Shown in pieces: positions 38,546 through 50,393 of a DNA stretch of 64,000 bases. The translations under genes and the position numbers were made by a program. How positions within the stretch are numbered: the first letter of the stretch is position 1; every line of letters begins with the position of its first letter. The notes under the pieces are model-generated. The model saw only the letters and a list, made by a program, of their open reading frames with translations, was not told the origin of the DNA and searched no databases. The stretch is from Berberis thunbergii (lineage: Eukaryota > Streptophyta > Magnoliopsida > Ranunculales > Berberidaceae), in assembly GCA_003290165.1 (NCBI GenBank), contig QNQO01007606.1, forward strand, positions 1 through 64,000, in the 5' to 3' direction.

Positions 38546-38822
38546 TGTTCTTCTCAGATTACTGCAAAAACAATCACAACTCCCATGTCAGCATGATTCG
38601 TTGAAACCCAGATATTAAAAATCTAAACTTTTCACCAAAATCCCATTACCCATTCATCCAAAACCAAATAAAGCACTCAAAAATCAAGATTCAAATGGTG
38701 GGGAAAACAAACATATGCCAAATGACACAATAAATTCTGCAAACAACTAATCTGAATTCAAATAAGATGGAACCAGAGTGCGCTTGCTGATGCGAGTTGA
38801 TGTAATTTGAAAAGTCACGCTG

Positions 38823-38870
38823 AAACTGCAGCGCACCCTGCCTGGGACGCGCTCTGTGCTGCAGTGTTTC
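38823..38870. repeat. GC-rich linker block, copy 2
   Basis: This second copy of the linker at 34638-34676 includes AACTGCAGCGCACCCTGCCT followed by GGGACGCGCTCTGTGCT. It begins right where the CCT3 coding sequence ends. Confidence 0.7.
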
Positions 38871-38879
38871 CTTGGAGAC

Positions 38880-39240
38880 AATTGTATACATCCCAGATCT
38901 GTAAAAATAACATTTATATAACAAAAAATTAACAAAAATATCACTACAATGGAGAAAACAAGAGGGAAATGTAAAATAATAAAACTGCATAATGGCACCT
39001 CTCTCTTTCATATCTACGATAGCCCCAGTATTACCATCAATGCCAATCCACTTCTCGCCATTGGCATGCTGCAAGAAATATCTCATTATTATAGCAAGAG
39101 AAATTTTGTTATCTTTTGTATCTTATAGACTCTATATATGCAATTAGTTTACAAAACAAGGCAGATGCAGTTCAATTTCTACCTTTCCTTGCAAGGCAGT
39201 CATTGTCTGGATAACATTGAGTCCACAGTTTTGAGCTAGT
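38880..39240 (-). pseudogene. Captured chaperonin CCT3 (gamma subunit) exons
   Basis: Minus strand: 39175-39240 reads LAQNCGLNVIQTMTALQGK. Next, 38995-39075 reads HANGEKWIGIDGNTGAIVDM followed by KE. Then 38885-38900, after an acceptor, reads IWDVYN. CCT3 has LAQNCGxNVIRxMTALQGKHANG, then WIGIDGNTGxIxDMKE, then KIWDAYNVK, near the end of the equatorial domain of this cytosolic folding machine. The coding ends at the GC-rich linker. It is a short fragment and cannot fold alone. Confidence 0.85.
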
Positions 39241-39912
39241 GTCACATAGTATATAAAACAAAAAATCAAAAGCTGATCATACAAGTAATGTTTTCTGGTG
39301 CAATTTAAAGTTCCATTTGTCTTTCAAACTGGGAAATATTTGTGACCTTCCTCCCTTCCCAAAAGAAAAATTAGGTAAATTATTTCATATAGTTCGCAGG
39401 TGTCTTGTGATACAACTAACAGACCCAATATATATTTGGACTCACCAAATAGCAAAGTGGGAAAACATGAGGTGAAATAGAAGGGGAGTGTTCTAGTTTA
39501 TCCATGGTTCAACTCTCTCAAAGAGTTTTAAGAGTGATGTATGAGAAGATATTGGAAAATCCTTTTTTTTAACTGTCTGTGAGCACTTAGTAAACTGTGA
39601 ACTCCAATTATGGACCCGACAACTTCAAAAGCATTTAGCTTTGAACGAACTTAACATGTTACCCATATTCTAAGCGCTATGAAAGGCGTATTAGAGCTAC
39701 ATTAGTTTCTAATAACTATCTAGAAAGGAAGAATCAGAGGCTGGGTTTTTAATATTTAAAGTTTCAGAAATGCAATGATTCCAACCATAGTGCAGATCAA
39801 ATGCATTGATTCAAATCCTTAGATTTCTTCTCTTGATGATTAAAATACCACAATGTGAAATAACTTCAAACTATTCTGGTTTCATATATGATAGAACTAA
39901 CATTCTAACAAA

Positions 39913-39913
<1 letters not shown>

Positions 39914-39983
<70 letters not shown>
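39914..39983. repeat. (TAA)n microsatellite
   Basis: About 23 uninterrupted TAA units within CACTA-2b, between the CCT3 piece and the right repeat array. Confidence 0.98.
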
Positions 39984-40229
39984 TGCTCTCATCCATTCAC
40001 CACTTATAAGTCACAATCACACTACAAAAAAATAAAAACAATTTTTTTTTCCTCAAGTTCAACCATGAAATTATGCTACAAACCAAAAAATGCAATAATT
40101 ACCATTGACATTTTCATGGTGATAAATTTTGGAAATGGGAGGGAAAAGAATGTGTCCTGAAATGAGACATTTTCATGGTGACATTTTCATCGAACCCTAA
40201 TTTCATCAAAAATAAAAGAGAGAGAGAGT

Positions 40230-40505
40230 ACCTGTTCGGTGCAATGGCTGATCGATTTTGAAGACGCCGAGTACTAAGGAGTGAAGACCAGGGAAGGAGG
40301 GGAGGAGGGAAGTCGAGGGAGGAGCAGGGAAGTCGAGGGAGCAGGGAAGGAGGGGAGGAGGGAAGTTGAGGGAGGGAGCAGGGAAGGAGAACGAGCAGGG
40401 AAGTCGAGTCGAGGGAGGGAGCAGGGAAGGAGACGAAATCGAGGGAAGTCGAGTGGAGGGGAGCTTCGTTTTTGTCGATGGAAGTCGAGTGGAGGGAAGG
40501 TCGAA
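40230..40505. repeat. Purine-rich minisatellite-like tract
   Basis: Irregular repeats of GGAGGGAAGTCGAGG and GGGAGCAGGGAAGGAG fill about 270 bp, purines on the plus strand. Open frames on both strands across it are low-complexity artefacts. It lies where the CACTA-2b 5' leader or promoter should be, and a TTTTGGCG-type site reads leftward at about 40507. Confidence 0.85.
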
Positions 40506-40544
40506 CGCCAAAATAGCCCGCCCAATTTTTTTTTTCAGCTTTTC

Positions 40545-40895
40545 ATGTAGCCACGGTTATGAGCCGTTGCTATAGCTAGCCACGGTTTAGAACCGTTGCT
40601 AATTTTTTTTTGCAACGGTTTTGAGCCGTTGGTAGACATAGCCACTATTTAGAACCGTTGCTAAAGTTTTTTGTTGCAACGGTTTTGAGCCGTTGCTAAT
40701 AATGCCCACGGTCTGGAGCCGTTGCTACTATTAGCCACGGTTTTTAGCCGTGCCAAATATACCAACGGTTTTAAGCCGTGGCCAGGTTTTTTTTACCCAC
40801 GGTTTTAAGCCGTTGGTACATATAGCTACGATTTTTGGCCGTGGCAAATCAACCAAAGGTTTAAAACTGTGGCCAGCTCGGCATAGCTAAAGGGG
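40545..40895. repeat. Right subterminal palindrome array of CACTA-2b
   Basis: About a dozen copies of the GCAACGGTTTTGAGCCGTTG and GCCACGGTTTAGAACCGTTG palindromes, ending in AAAGGGGGTTTTTGGTGTAG at the element terminus. Confidence 0.9.
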
Positions 40896-40910
40896 GTTTT
40901 TGGTGTAGTG

Positions 40911-41315
40911 GATTGAACTACATTCACTTAATCGAAGCTAAAAATCACACACATTGGAGAGCTTAAGAAGGAAGATCTAAACAAGCAGATAGCGATCTTT
41001 TAAAGAAAACTTACGAAGTCTAGGGTTACAGATTGAAGAACCGATCCCTAGAAGAAGAAGTTCTCTCTGTCTCGCCTTCTACACTCTTCGTATTGCCTTC
41101 TCGACCGACTATTGCTCCTCCTCGACTTCTTCCTCTCTCTTTCCTTCTCCTTCTCCTTCTCTCTTTCCCTCTCCTTGAAATTTTAGGGTTTGAAGCAAAT
41201 TAAGGGTTGAAAATTGCGGAGTTGGGGGGAGATGGAGCGGGAACGCAAAGCGGGAAGCAATTTTTTTTCGCAAAATTTCGCCCACCAGAAATCGATTTAC
41301 TTCTCCACACGTGCA
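40911..41315 (-). promoter_or_regulatory. CACTA-2 5' leader and promoter-like region
   Basis: This lies between the GAT duplication of CACTA-2b and the right array of CACTA-2. It holds a CACGTG G-box at 41308-41313, two GCGGGAA motifs at about 41238-41256 (E2F-like on the minus strand) and a pyrimidine-rich tract at 41110-41175. The same order (repeat array, G-box, CCCGC motifs, purine-rich leader, then TTTAGGGTT sequence) is seen at the left end of CACTA-3, which supports a conserved promoter firing inward. Confidence 0.5.
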
Positions 41316-41420
41316 CTTTTGCAATGGTTTTAAGCCGTTGGGCACTATAGCCACGGTTGTTAGCCGTGGCAAACACACCAATGGCTTAGAACCGTGGCCA
41401 CCCCTGTGTAGCTAATCAGG
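41316..41420. repeat. Right subterminal repeats of CACTA-2
   Basis: Three or four palindrome units (CAATGGTTTTAAGCCGTTG, GCCACGGTTGTTAGCCGTGG, ATGGCTTAGAACCGTGG), then ACCCCTGTGTAGCTAATCAG before the terminus. The complement of this last segment matches the left end of CACTA-3 almost exactly, marking both as the 5' end type. Confidence 0.85.
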
Positions 41421-41819
41421 CCTTTTGGTGTAGTGAATGGTTTTGGAAACTCCTGTATTTACTGGTTTACCGTCTTTTCTGGTGCACGACTTAATCCATA
41501 CGTTAACCCTAGAAACAGAAGATGGCTCGGTACTATTCTTTTTCTATAAGAAAAAGAAATTGATATCAGGTTTTGAAAAATTTGTAATTGGACCTACAAA
41601 ATTATTTTGGCCACAACATAAGAATGCATATGAATATGAAATATGTATCACCATATCTTCTGCTAATCGAGCCAATCCTTTTTGGCTGCATGTGTGTGGG
41701 ATTTGGTTACACCTGATGGCTTTATACTTATCACTTACAGCCTTAAATTGTATTACTATAGCATGATTTTAACTGAATTATAATGTTTCACCATATATTA
41801 TAATATTACAACTAGTTTT

Positions 41820-42626
41820 AAAACATACCTTAAATGCTGGACTAGTTTTTGTCTTGATGAACTTTATCCACTCTGCTTTACTTTGAATGTTTTTAGGCTG
41901 AAGCTCAAGTCTTTCTTCCTCATTAGTTGCTTCTTGTATTTGGCTGACTAACCGTGATCTTGAGTCCCTCCATATACATCCCATCGATTTAAATACGATA
42001 TCGCCATTTGCCATTCTGTACCAAGTCGAATCTTGCCTGGAGTTTATATAAAATTATCACTAAGAAACTCAATACTGGTAATTTTATTGTAAGAGTTCTA
42101 TCATAACTTGTGTATACTGAAATGTACATGTCATTGAATTGTAAGAGTTCATAATACTTGAATTGATCTCCACAAGATTACTTTTATGTCATTACCAAGC
42201 TTCCTCCAATCGCATAATGTTACAGGTACGTGCTCTCGTACAAGTGGGCCTAAAAAAGAAGACAAACTAATTGACCCTTCCACATGGTTCACCTTTACAA
42301 GTAAATTCAACATGAACTCGACTTGCAGCCTCTACAGCAATATCTCTCATTTTGGTTGGACCCCTAGCTTTCTTAATTCCCATCGGGTCTGCAACTGACT
42401 CTTGTGCTTCTTGTGAATTTTTTTTACCACTTCTTTGGACGCCGATTGTTGTATATGTTGGAGATTAGGTTGATGACTCTCATGTTGTTGGATCAAAGTC
42501 TGTTGACATGTTTCTGGATTCTGATACATTCTTATCCGTTCCTTCAGAGACCTTGGATGTTTTTGTGGGTATCAAAGCACGTTTCCTTTTGTGAGATATG
42601 TCGTTCTTCTTGGCTTCAGCAGCCAT
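41820..42626 (-). pseudogene. TNPA-like CACTA gene, 5' part (Transposase_24 region)
   Basis: Translation on the minus strand begins with ATG at 42626 (MAAEAKKNDISHKRKR). It passes a TGA at 42480-42482 and a nearby TAA, then continues in frame through GIKKARGPTKMRDIAVEAAS and SFLGPLVREHVPVTLCDWRK. The RGPTKM-start and VPxxxxxWRxL motifs are standard for plant Ptta/En/Spm (Transposase_24) proteins. The next exon (about 41825-42014) has WRDSRSRLVSQIQEATNEEE, then SKAEWIKFIKTKTSPAFK. The gene resumes at 17816 beyond the CACTA-2 insertion. It would bind the subterminal repeats of CACTA-1. The two early stops suggest a pseudogene unless they lie in an intron. Confidence 0.75.
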
Positions 42627-42819
42627 TGTTGTTCACCTGTTTAAGAAAAAAAAGTTGATCATTTCAATATATGTAATGCATTAATAAGCTTAATCATATA
42701 ATGAAAACAAAAAAAGAGACAACATATGAAATATGTGTAACTAATATATAAAAACAAAGACACTTTTGATAAAACAGCCAAAACACAAGCTAAATAAAGA
42801 TGAAGGTTAAGAACATATA

Positions 42820-45800
42820 TTACACAAATATGCCCTCACAATTCTCCTTCACAGATCTAACTTCACCACTAGACTCCTCAATGTCCATGTCAACTTCTAG
42901 TGATATTGAACGTTCTGCACTTTCGTCATCAGCCTCTAACTCATGGAAACCTCTTAGTGGTGCATTCATTACAACATACCAATTAGAAGAATCATCTTCT
43001 CTTGAATAAAATACTTGTTTTGCTTGAGATGCTAAAATATATGGATCTCTTGCAAATGATACTTGACTTTGATGGAGGTTCACGTGGGTTAATCCATCTT
43101 CAACTTTAACACTATTACCTTTGTTTGCCCAATGACACCTAAAAACCGGAACGTAGAATACATGATAGTCTAGTAATAATATATCCATCAATACTCCATA
43201 GTAAGTAACCCAATCAAGCACTTGTGCAGTATCTTTTGTGCTTGCCCTACACATGAGGGTTGCTTCATAAATAATCCCATTTTTTTGGATTTCCCGATCG
43301 ACATCTTTTGTGTGACAACGCTGCCCATTGATAATATACCCAAAAAAAGACAATGCACTATTCCGTGGACCATATGCAATCCATTTCAATGTGTCCGAGT
43401 CAGCTTTTGAATCAATAGGAATATGTTAAAGTGCAAAAATTAAATGAACTGATACAAAGTAAGTAGTTATAAAATTAAACACAAACTAAGGTAATAAAAA
43501 CCTGGAAGATTTAATCGAACCTTATTTTTTATCCATTCTGCAAATTTTTCAGTATGTTTATTCCAAAGTAAGTTTGCATCGCTTGTAAGACGTTTGTTTG
43601 AGTCTTGTAAAACTCCAAGTGCATGCTAGTAGGAGAGAAAACTGAATAAGTAAAATGGTTATGGTGTAACGATAGAGATCTAACATTTGTGAATTTCATT
43701 TTACTTACTCTAAATATGGATCCACCACCGTTGTATTCATCAACACAACTTGATGTGCAAGTTTTTTTTCTCTATCTCTTAGTGTAATCGATGTGGCTCT
43801 AGAAATTCGACGGCCTTCTAGAATAACTTCATTTGCAAAATCATTATTGTGAACTTCTTTTTCCTCCACTTGTATTGTTTCTTTCAAAAATTCGCTACAA
43901 AAACTTATGCACTCTTTTGTAAGATATGATTCAGTGATACACCCCTCTGGTCGTGCAGGGTTCCTAATGTAATCTTTTAGTGTTTTCATATATCTGTACA
44001 TAAATAACTTATAAGTTATTCAACATATTATGCTTCAAATAGAACTATTCAAACTAAAAAAAGGAATGATTCCTTACCTCTCAAAGGGATATATCCAACG
44101 AAAATGAACAGGTCCACATAATCTAGCTTCTCTTCCTAGATGAACCGTTAAGTGTACCATTATATCAAAAAAAGGTGGAAAAAGCCTTTCAAGCATGCAC
44201 ACAGTTTCAATGACGTCTTCCTACAATATTTCTAATTTCTCTCTACCTATAACACGCTGACACAACCTATTGAAGAATGCACATAACCGAAGTACTGCAT
44301 TTCTAAGCCCTTTTGGAAGTAATCCTCGTAAAGCAACCGGCAACAACTGTTGCATTAGAACATGATAATCATGAGACTTTAGGCCAATGACCTTGCATTC
44401 CTCACAATATACACACCTCCCAATGTTTGAACAATAGCCATCAGCTCCCTTGAAGTCATATAATCTCTTGCAAAATTTCTTCTTTTCAGACCTTGAAAAT
44501 ATCCATGGAAGCAGAACAGGTGGAAGGTATGTTCTGCTTCCATGAGGTTGTGGATGTAGGTCCTTCCTTATTTTCATATCATGTAAGTCCTTACGAGCAT
44601 TAACCCCATCTTTTCACTTTCCATAGTGCAACATTGTGGCTATAATGCTTTCACAAACATTTTTTCGACATGTATTACGTCTAAATTATGACGTAATGGA
44701 AGTTCCTACAAAAACATGAACGTAACAATTAATACTTATTTTTTTAGACCATCACTGAATATAAAAAAAAACTAAGCGATTAAAGAAATAAAAACTAACC
44801 TCCCAATATGGTAAATCGAAAAAGATTGACATTTTCTTCCACCTTGATAGCTCATCATGATCATCGTCATTGCCATCGACATCATCATCACCATTATCAT
44901 CAGCATCAACATCTTTAGCATTATCATTTCTTTTTATTTTTTTTGTTTTGACATGTTTCAAAATCATTTTGAAAATTCTTAAGAGCAATAGAAATGTTCT
45001 GATCAGACAAGATTCTAGGCTTCCTTCCTTTGTTCCACATTGTTATCAAACCAAACCTTATTTTCTCGATATTCATGTGTAGGTGACAGAAATTTTCTAT
45101 GACCCATGTATGCAAACTTCTTACTGTGCTTTACCATCTGTAGTGCGTATTTTTGCCACAAAGAGGACATGCCTTTTTACCTTTTGTACAACATCCAGCG
45201 AGGTTTCCATATGCTGGAAAATCACTTATGGTCCATAGCAAAAGTGCTATGAGATTAAAAAAATTTCCACCAAACGCATCATATGCCTCCACTCCATTGT
45301 TCCACAAATGTTGCAAGTCTTCTATAAGTGGCTGTAAGTAGACGCCTATGTCATTTCAAGGTTGCTTTGGACCCAGAATCAATAGCGTTAACATCATATT
45401 CTCTTTCTTCATGCACAACGCAAGAGGAAAATTGTAGTTGACTAGCATCACTGGCCAACAGCTGTATTTAGAGCTTAACATGGAAAAAGGATTAAAACCA
45501 TCAGTAGAAAGACCAAGTATGAGATTGCATGGATCAGCTGCAAATGATTCCCATTTATCATTAACCAATTCCCATGTTACGGAATCAACAGGGTGCCGCA
45601 TTTTTCCATCTTTGCTTTTATTATTGAAATGCCACCTTAAATCTGCAGCCATTTTTTTAGACCTAAACATCCTTTTGAATCTTGAAATTATAGGAAAGTA
45701 CCTCAAACTTTTAACTGGAATACCTTTTCTAATGTCTTTGGTCCTCTTATTTTTCTTCCATTATGAAGCACCACATTTAGGACAATTGTCCAAGTCCTTG

Positions 45801-46505
45801 TACTCTTTTCTAAATAGATTGCAATCATTCTCACAAACATGAATCTTTTCATAACCAATCTCAAATGACTTGCAAAACTGTTTAACTGAGTAAAACGACT
45901 TCAAAAGTACATTGTCTTGTGGAAGCATGCCTGCCAATGTCTCAAGAAGCTCACTAAAACTTTTATCAGACCATCCATTTCGTTATAATTTTATGCATCT
46001 TTTAGTTTTTCTATAAAAATCATCAGCATGTATGTATTTAGCAGGCTTAATGTAGTCTTCATTAACCAACTGAGTAGGCTTCATATATTTTTCATCAAAA
46101 AAGTAGGCAGCTCTATATAAGTTATATGTCTCGTCGTTCTACATATTTTTAGGAAAGTTGTCATTAATAATTATCTTCTCCCCATGCTCATACCAATCTT
46201 TACTTTGTTTGTACTTCACATCCATTCCCCTTGTAACAAAATGTTCAACAACAATACTGCCACACTGATGCTCTACATTGCGACAATCTATGCAAGGGCA
46301 TAAGATCATTTTAGGATTTCCCAAGTTGTTTGTAACCATTTTCACAAAACTCTATGCTTCTTTCTCGTACTCAGGATCAACTCTATGACAAGAAAAATCT
46401 ATTGCTCTAAGACCTCTGACATTTCTAATACTATAATAAATATCTAACTACGCACAACTAATTTTGTACCTATGAAGACCCACCCAACCTTTATCCAACA
46501 TCATA
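42820..46505 (-). pseudogene. TNPD-like CACTA transposase
   Basis: The domain order on the minus strand is complete. A Transpos_assoc start (MMLDKGWVGLHRY at 46505; ILCPCIDCRN near 46300) comes first. Transposase_21 follows (DNCPKCGAS near 45760; DPCNLILGLSTDGFNPFSML near 45520; FPAYGNLAGCCTKGKKACPL near 45200). DUF4218 comes next (LPKGLRNAVLRLCAFFNRLC near 44290; FDIMVHLTVHLGREARLCGP near 44150; RPEGCITESYL near 43950). A C-terminal DUF4216 is last (LSFFGYIINGQRCHTKDVDR near 43340; VLDWVTYYGVLMDILLLDYH near 43200). The family catalyses CACTA excision and integration. In-frame stops lie near 46362, 45765, 45345, 45130 and 44220, with frameshifts near 46000, so it is dead. Confidence 0.88.
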
Positions 46506-46805
46506 TATTCTTGTAGTACTCAGCCCAACAAATTCTAAAATTCAAACAAATAACTACTTAAATCTTCATGGGGTAATTGAAAGTTTCATATATATATATA
46601 AGCAGTATTTGAAGGGAAGTCCAATTTCATACTAAATAGATATTCATATCAATTCGGAAAGCATTACAAACTGGCAGCATAAATGTTAAACGTAAAGACA
46701 GAAATTAAATTCAGACAATGCTACAACATAAATGTAATGAAGGGGTACAAATTGGACAAATTTTGGCCTTTTCATAGCACTAAGTGAAAAAATGTTATTG
46801 TCATA

Positions 46806-46834
46806 TGCTATTAATGAGCAATTGTTGTGTAGTA
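46806..46834. repeat. Decayed right terminus of CACTA-1
   Basis: Reverse complement TACTACACAACAATTGCTCA (then TTAATAGCA) aligns with CACTACAAGAAAAATGCCCA (then TTAATAGCG) at 8872 with 22 of 29 matches and no gaps. It lies about 300 bp upstream of the TNPD start, where a 5' terminus is expected. No clear repeat array flanks it. Confidence 0.65.
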
Positions 46835-47299
46835 GTTAATGCCATCTTTTCAAAGAAATCGTAATTATAATGCGTTCATAATATATGTTAGAAACTTTTG
46901 AATGATACCCGCTACGACATCATTTCCTTGCATACATGACAGTGACCTAAAAACTATAACTAGATCAACCAAGAAAATGAATCAAAACACCATCTTTCAA
47001 AGAATAAAAAAATTGTATTACTCAAATAACACAATTTACATTTTTTTGAATAGTATTCCCTTTGCAATATCATTTCCATGCATATATAATTGACCTAAAA
47101 AAATTTACACCTATCTCCTAGTGATCACTTGCTGACTGTGTGTGTGTGTGCATTTGTTTTCGTAAAGGATCACTAGCAGAGTGTTAATATGGCCATTTTC
47201 ATGTTCTGTTGTATGTTTTGGATTCAGAGTGTTAATATGGTATGTATGTTTTCATAAATAAATTAATGAGGTACAAAAATTGACTTGCTCATCATAGTA
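46835..47299 (-). mobile_element. R1 internal region between CACTA-1 and gag
   Basis: AT-rich sequence downstream of the R1 gag zinc knuckle; no pol motif is seen. A short TG repeat is at about 47138-47150. Confidence 0.45.
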
Positions 47300-48173
47300 T
47301 GCAAGATAATCATTTTGCAAATCACAGTCAGCTATGGAATGACTAGGCCTCGAACATGCAACACAAACCTCAGATCAAATATTCGTGGGAGGTGTAGGTT
47401 GAGTCATATTAAAAAATGCATCAACTTTCTGAGCCATAGTCATAACAACTGCTTCTAGCTTTGAGGCAAAAGGAAAGTAAATGAATGTATTTCTAACCTC
47501 ATATATACCACCCTTTTGCCTATCAGAATCTTTCTCGAATAATCCCATTGCTGAGAGTTTTCAGAAAGCGTTTCAATGAACTTTCAAATCTCATTAATGC
47601 CTATCTTCATTAGTGACCCACCACTAGTGGCATCAATCATATGACGGTTTTGAGGGGTTAAACCATCTTGGAAGTATTGAACTAGCCGCCACTTCTCAAA
47701 TCCATGATGGGGACACTTAACAATGAGTTCATTGAACCTTTTCCAACATTCATAGAAATGTTCGCTCTCTTTTTGCTGAAAATTAGACATATCTCGTCGG
47801 AGGGCATTCATTTTATGAATGGGGAAATACTTTGGCAAAAACTTTCTTGACAATGCATCCTAAGTTGTGATGGATCCTGTCTCTAACGAATTTAACAACG
47901 ATTTCGCCTTATCTTTTAGAGAAAATGGAAACAACCTTAGACAGACCGAATCATCTGAAAAGTTTTGATACCTAAGGGTAGCGCGGGTGTCAAGAAATTC
48001 TTTAACATGAAGACACAAATCTTCATTCTCAAAAACATAAAAGGATGGCAAAAATGGATAATGGATGATTTGAGTTCAAAACTACTTGCAGTTGTCTCAG
48101 GTAAGACAATGCAAGACGGAGCACTGCTGGAAAGAGGGGAGAAGTAGTCCTTAAAAGCCTTCTCCTTAGCCAT
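47300..48173 (-). pseudogene. R1 gag pseudogene (Tat/Athila type)
   Basis: The minus-strand ATG at 48173 starts MAKEKAFKDYF. After a frameshift, the reading continues ENEDLCLHVKEFLDTRATLR, then RLFPFSLKDKAKSLLNSLET and GSITT, a TAG replacing the usual Trp, then LSRKFLPKYFPIHKMNALRR, ECWKRFNELIVKCPHHGFEK and FQDGLTPQNRHMIDATSGGS. A zinc-knuckle-like CVACSRPSHSIADC lies near 47350. These are signature blocks of the structural Gag of non-chromovirus Ty3/gypsy elements (Tat/Athila). Stops and frameshifts show it is not functional. No protease or polymerase follows. Confidence 0.88.
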
Positions 48174-48984
48174 ATCTTTGGTTTCAATATTCTTTTTGCA
48201 AGCCTAACCTCTACATGAAGATGATCTAACTTTAAAAAAAACAATGGAACCCTAAATGACACCTAAATGATGCACAAACAAAATGAATGGCATACGACCC
48301 TTGAGTTTTGTTACTAATGTAGGGCTAAATTTCATTTTAATTTACCTAACCATGGGAGACGCACGGTAATTTCCTATCAATCCGCCACTACAGAATTACT
48401 CCTACCTTTTTTTTCACTTTCCAACTCAAAGTAAAATGTTAGTTCAAGAACTATTTCCAGATAGGGTATGTTCATTCACTTGACTACTTTAAGCTTTCAA
48501 ACTTCCAAAGAGGGACCCTATGAGCGTCAAATATGTCCTATACAATTATCTTGCTACATATTTTAAACAGTAAAGGCTTAGGTTCCCAATCCTAAACTAG
48601 ATGGTGGTTAACCTATCTGCGGGAGAGGACACGAAAGTTGCAAATCAATCTTACCACTATTTAAATTTGCATGCAATACTACCTAAAATGACCAAACACA
48701 AGTGATCACAACAGAAATCGCATGCAGATGTGGTGGGCAGAAGTTACCTTCGACGTGAACCTCTTTCTGGTTACTTGCAACGCCGACTAGAAGTTGAGTT
48801 TTTGTTGATTACTCTTGTGTATGTTATTCTGTCAAACAAATGCCAAAAAAAACATTAAAACTCAACTACTAACAAGAATAAAAGAAAACAAACAAGTGAC
48901 TCCTAACACTGTTCCTAAACTAAAAAAAATACCTAATATATAAACTATTAAAAACAAACTCTAGATTTGATTGTACTGTTACAA
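48174..48984 (-). mobile_element. R1 5' untranslated leader
   Basis: The stretch lies between the primer binding site and the gag start on the minus strand. No other feature was recognised. Confidence 0.5.
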
Positions 48985-49002
48985 TACCCGGCAATAGTGC
49001 CA
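48985..49002 (-). other. R1 primer binding site
   Basis: The minus strand reads TGGCACTATTGCCGGGTA, close to the TGGCGCCGTTGCCGGGGA site shared by Tat/Athila elements and usually assigned to tRNA-Asp. It lies six bases inside the LTR edge at 49009. Confidence 0.75.
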
Positions 49003-49008
49003 AAATTT

Positions 49009-49981
49009 TGATACGAATTTTACTAACCTAAATTAATAAGCTAATAAACCCTATTTGTTATACTTCAAGTGAACGATTGTCTTTTAGTAGACAGTGGCAA
49101 TACGGGTCGATCGCACGAGGATTGACGAGACAATCAAGTTTTGAAATCTATTTAAACTAATCTAAAGTGGGGTTAGTACAATTGAAAATTCTTAAATTAA
49201 CAAAACTAAATTAAGTAATAAAGAATTTAATTAATAAGATAATGAGGGAGTGGACTGAGACATCAAATCCACCACAAGTTTTTCGATACTTGTGTAACCT
49301 AAATTACTATTTCCGAGAATCACGACTAATTTAAGGATTAATCCACATTCACAATTAATTTCAGCAAATGCCTAAACCTTTAGGATTACATGTCTTTTTA
49401 CGACACACAAAATAACAGATTTACCTTAATTAATCAAAACAGACTTCAAGTATCAACAAAGAGGACTCTAACTAGTGACTAGTTTAGATGTTATACCGGA
49501 TATAATCGATGAAAGAAAATTGTTAATATTCAGAAATCAATTGTATTTAACATTGAATCATAAAGAAAACAATAATTCAAATGCGACAAACTCTAGGAAA
49601 CCCTGTGGTTTCATCTTCACCTCAGCGCGGGGTTTAGAAACCCATGGTGGTGGTGCTGGTCATGGTAAAATATAGGTGAAATCCATTATTTTTGCACGTT
49701 TGCTTTGTGGTGGTACAAAGTAAGTGGGCGGTGTGCAAATAGCCTGATTTGAAAAATTAGTTATTTCTTTCTTTTCATCCATTCCATTTTCTTACTCAAC
49801 TAGATCCGCGCCTTTGTGATCGAGCTGTTGCTATTGCTTCTTTCTCAATGGAACCTGCAAAAGAGAAAGAAAGGAAGGTGACGAGGGACAAACAAAATTG
49901 AGAAAGGGGAAGAAAGAAACAGAGAACCATGAGGTTAAGCTCTATTTTTGTGGTGGACGGTGCTAGCTGCTCCGTTTGTGA
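49009..49981 (-). repeat. R1 5' LTR, interrupted by element G2
   Basis: It starts TGATACGAATTTTACTAACC and matches 4356 to about 5390 along its length, with small insertions and deletions; for example, it lacks the GTCGAGGTCGTGAATGGCCG stretch of the first copy. The match stops at GCTCCGTTTGTGA, exactly where G2 begins. The rest of this LTR lies beyond the window. Confidence 0.8.
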
Positions 49982-50367
49982 TGTGATATGTGCCACTATG
50001 CAACCTATGAATGGTGTGGCGAAGTGGAGTTGATCGGATCAAGCAAGACTTAGTCTGAGTTATTTTAGTTGTTGGTGAATAAGCTCAATATGTGATGATC
50101 TTCAGTATGAGCAGTAGTTGTTTTACCTATTTTTGTAGCTTAGTGATTTAGTGTTGATCCTCAGCATAGTGATAGCTATTTTAAAGCCTATTCTTTAGCT
50201 TAGTTGCTTATCTCTTTAAGAGTTGTAAGGCTATAAATATAGTCTAAATCATTTAAATAAAAGGCATCCAGTATTTTCTTTTAACCCAAGACTCCTACTC
50301 CTTTTAAGTTTGCTCAATTTCTTCATTCTCAATTATCTTATCAACTTCATTCTAAACTATTTGTATC
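49982..50367 (+). repeat. 5' LTR of G2
   Basis: About 386 bp between the insertion junction and the primer binding site. A TATA-like GGCTATAAATATAGTC lies at 50229 on, followed by AATAAAAGGC, a likely polyadenylation signal. The right edge is approximate because no clear CA end precedes the primer site. Confidence 0.6.
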
Positions 50368-50369
50368 GG

Positions 50370-50387
50370 TGGTATCAGAACCAGGTT
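50370..50387 (+). other. G2 primer binding site (tRNA-Met type)
   Basis: TGGTATCAGAACCAGGTT matches the TGGTATCAGAGC site complementary to the 3' end of initiator tRNA-Met used by many plant gypsy and copia elements. The gag ATG follows at 50394. Confidence 0.75.
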
Positions 50388-50393
50388 CCGACC

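Noticed and set aside
40206..40575. Frames of Arg/Glu/Gly or Pro/Ser-rich peptide
   Set aside because: Pure products of the purine-rich minisatellite-like tract.
42820..46505. Intact, active TNPD transposase
   Set aside because: At least five in-frame stops and frameshifts interrupt the reading, although the domain order is complete.
46509..46520. TTCTTGTAGTAC as the right terminus of CACTA-1
   Set aside because: It overlaps the TNPD start codon region and has no inward similarity to the left end. The 46806-46834 segment matches far better.
50370..50387. tRNA gene at the primer binding site
   Set aside because: Only the 18-base complement of a tRNA 3' end is present. No cloverleaf can be formed from the surroundings.
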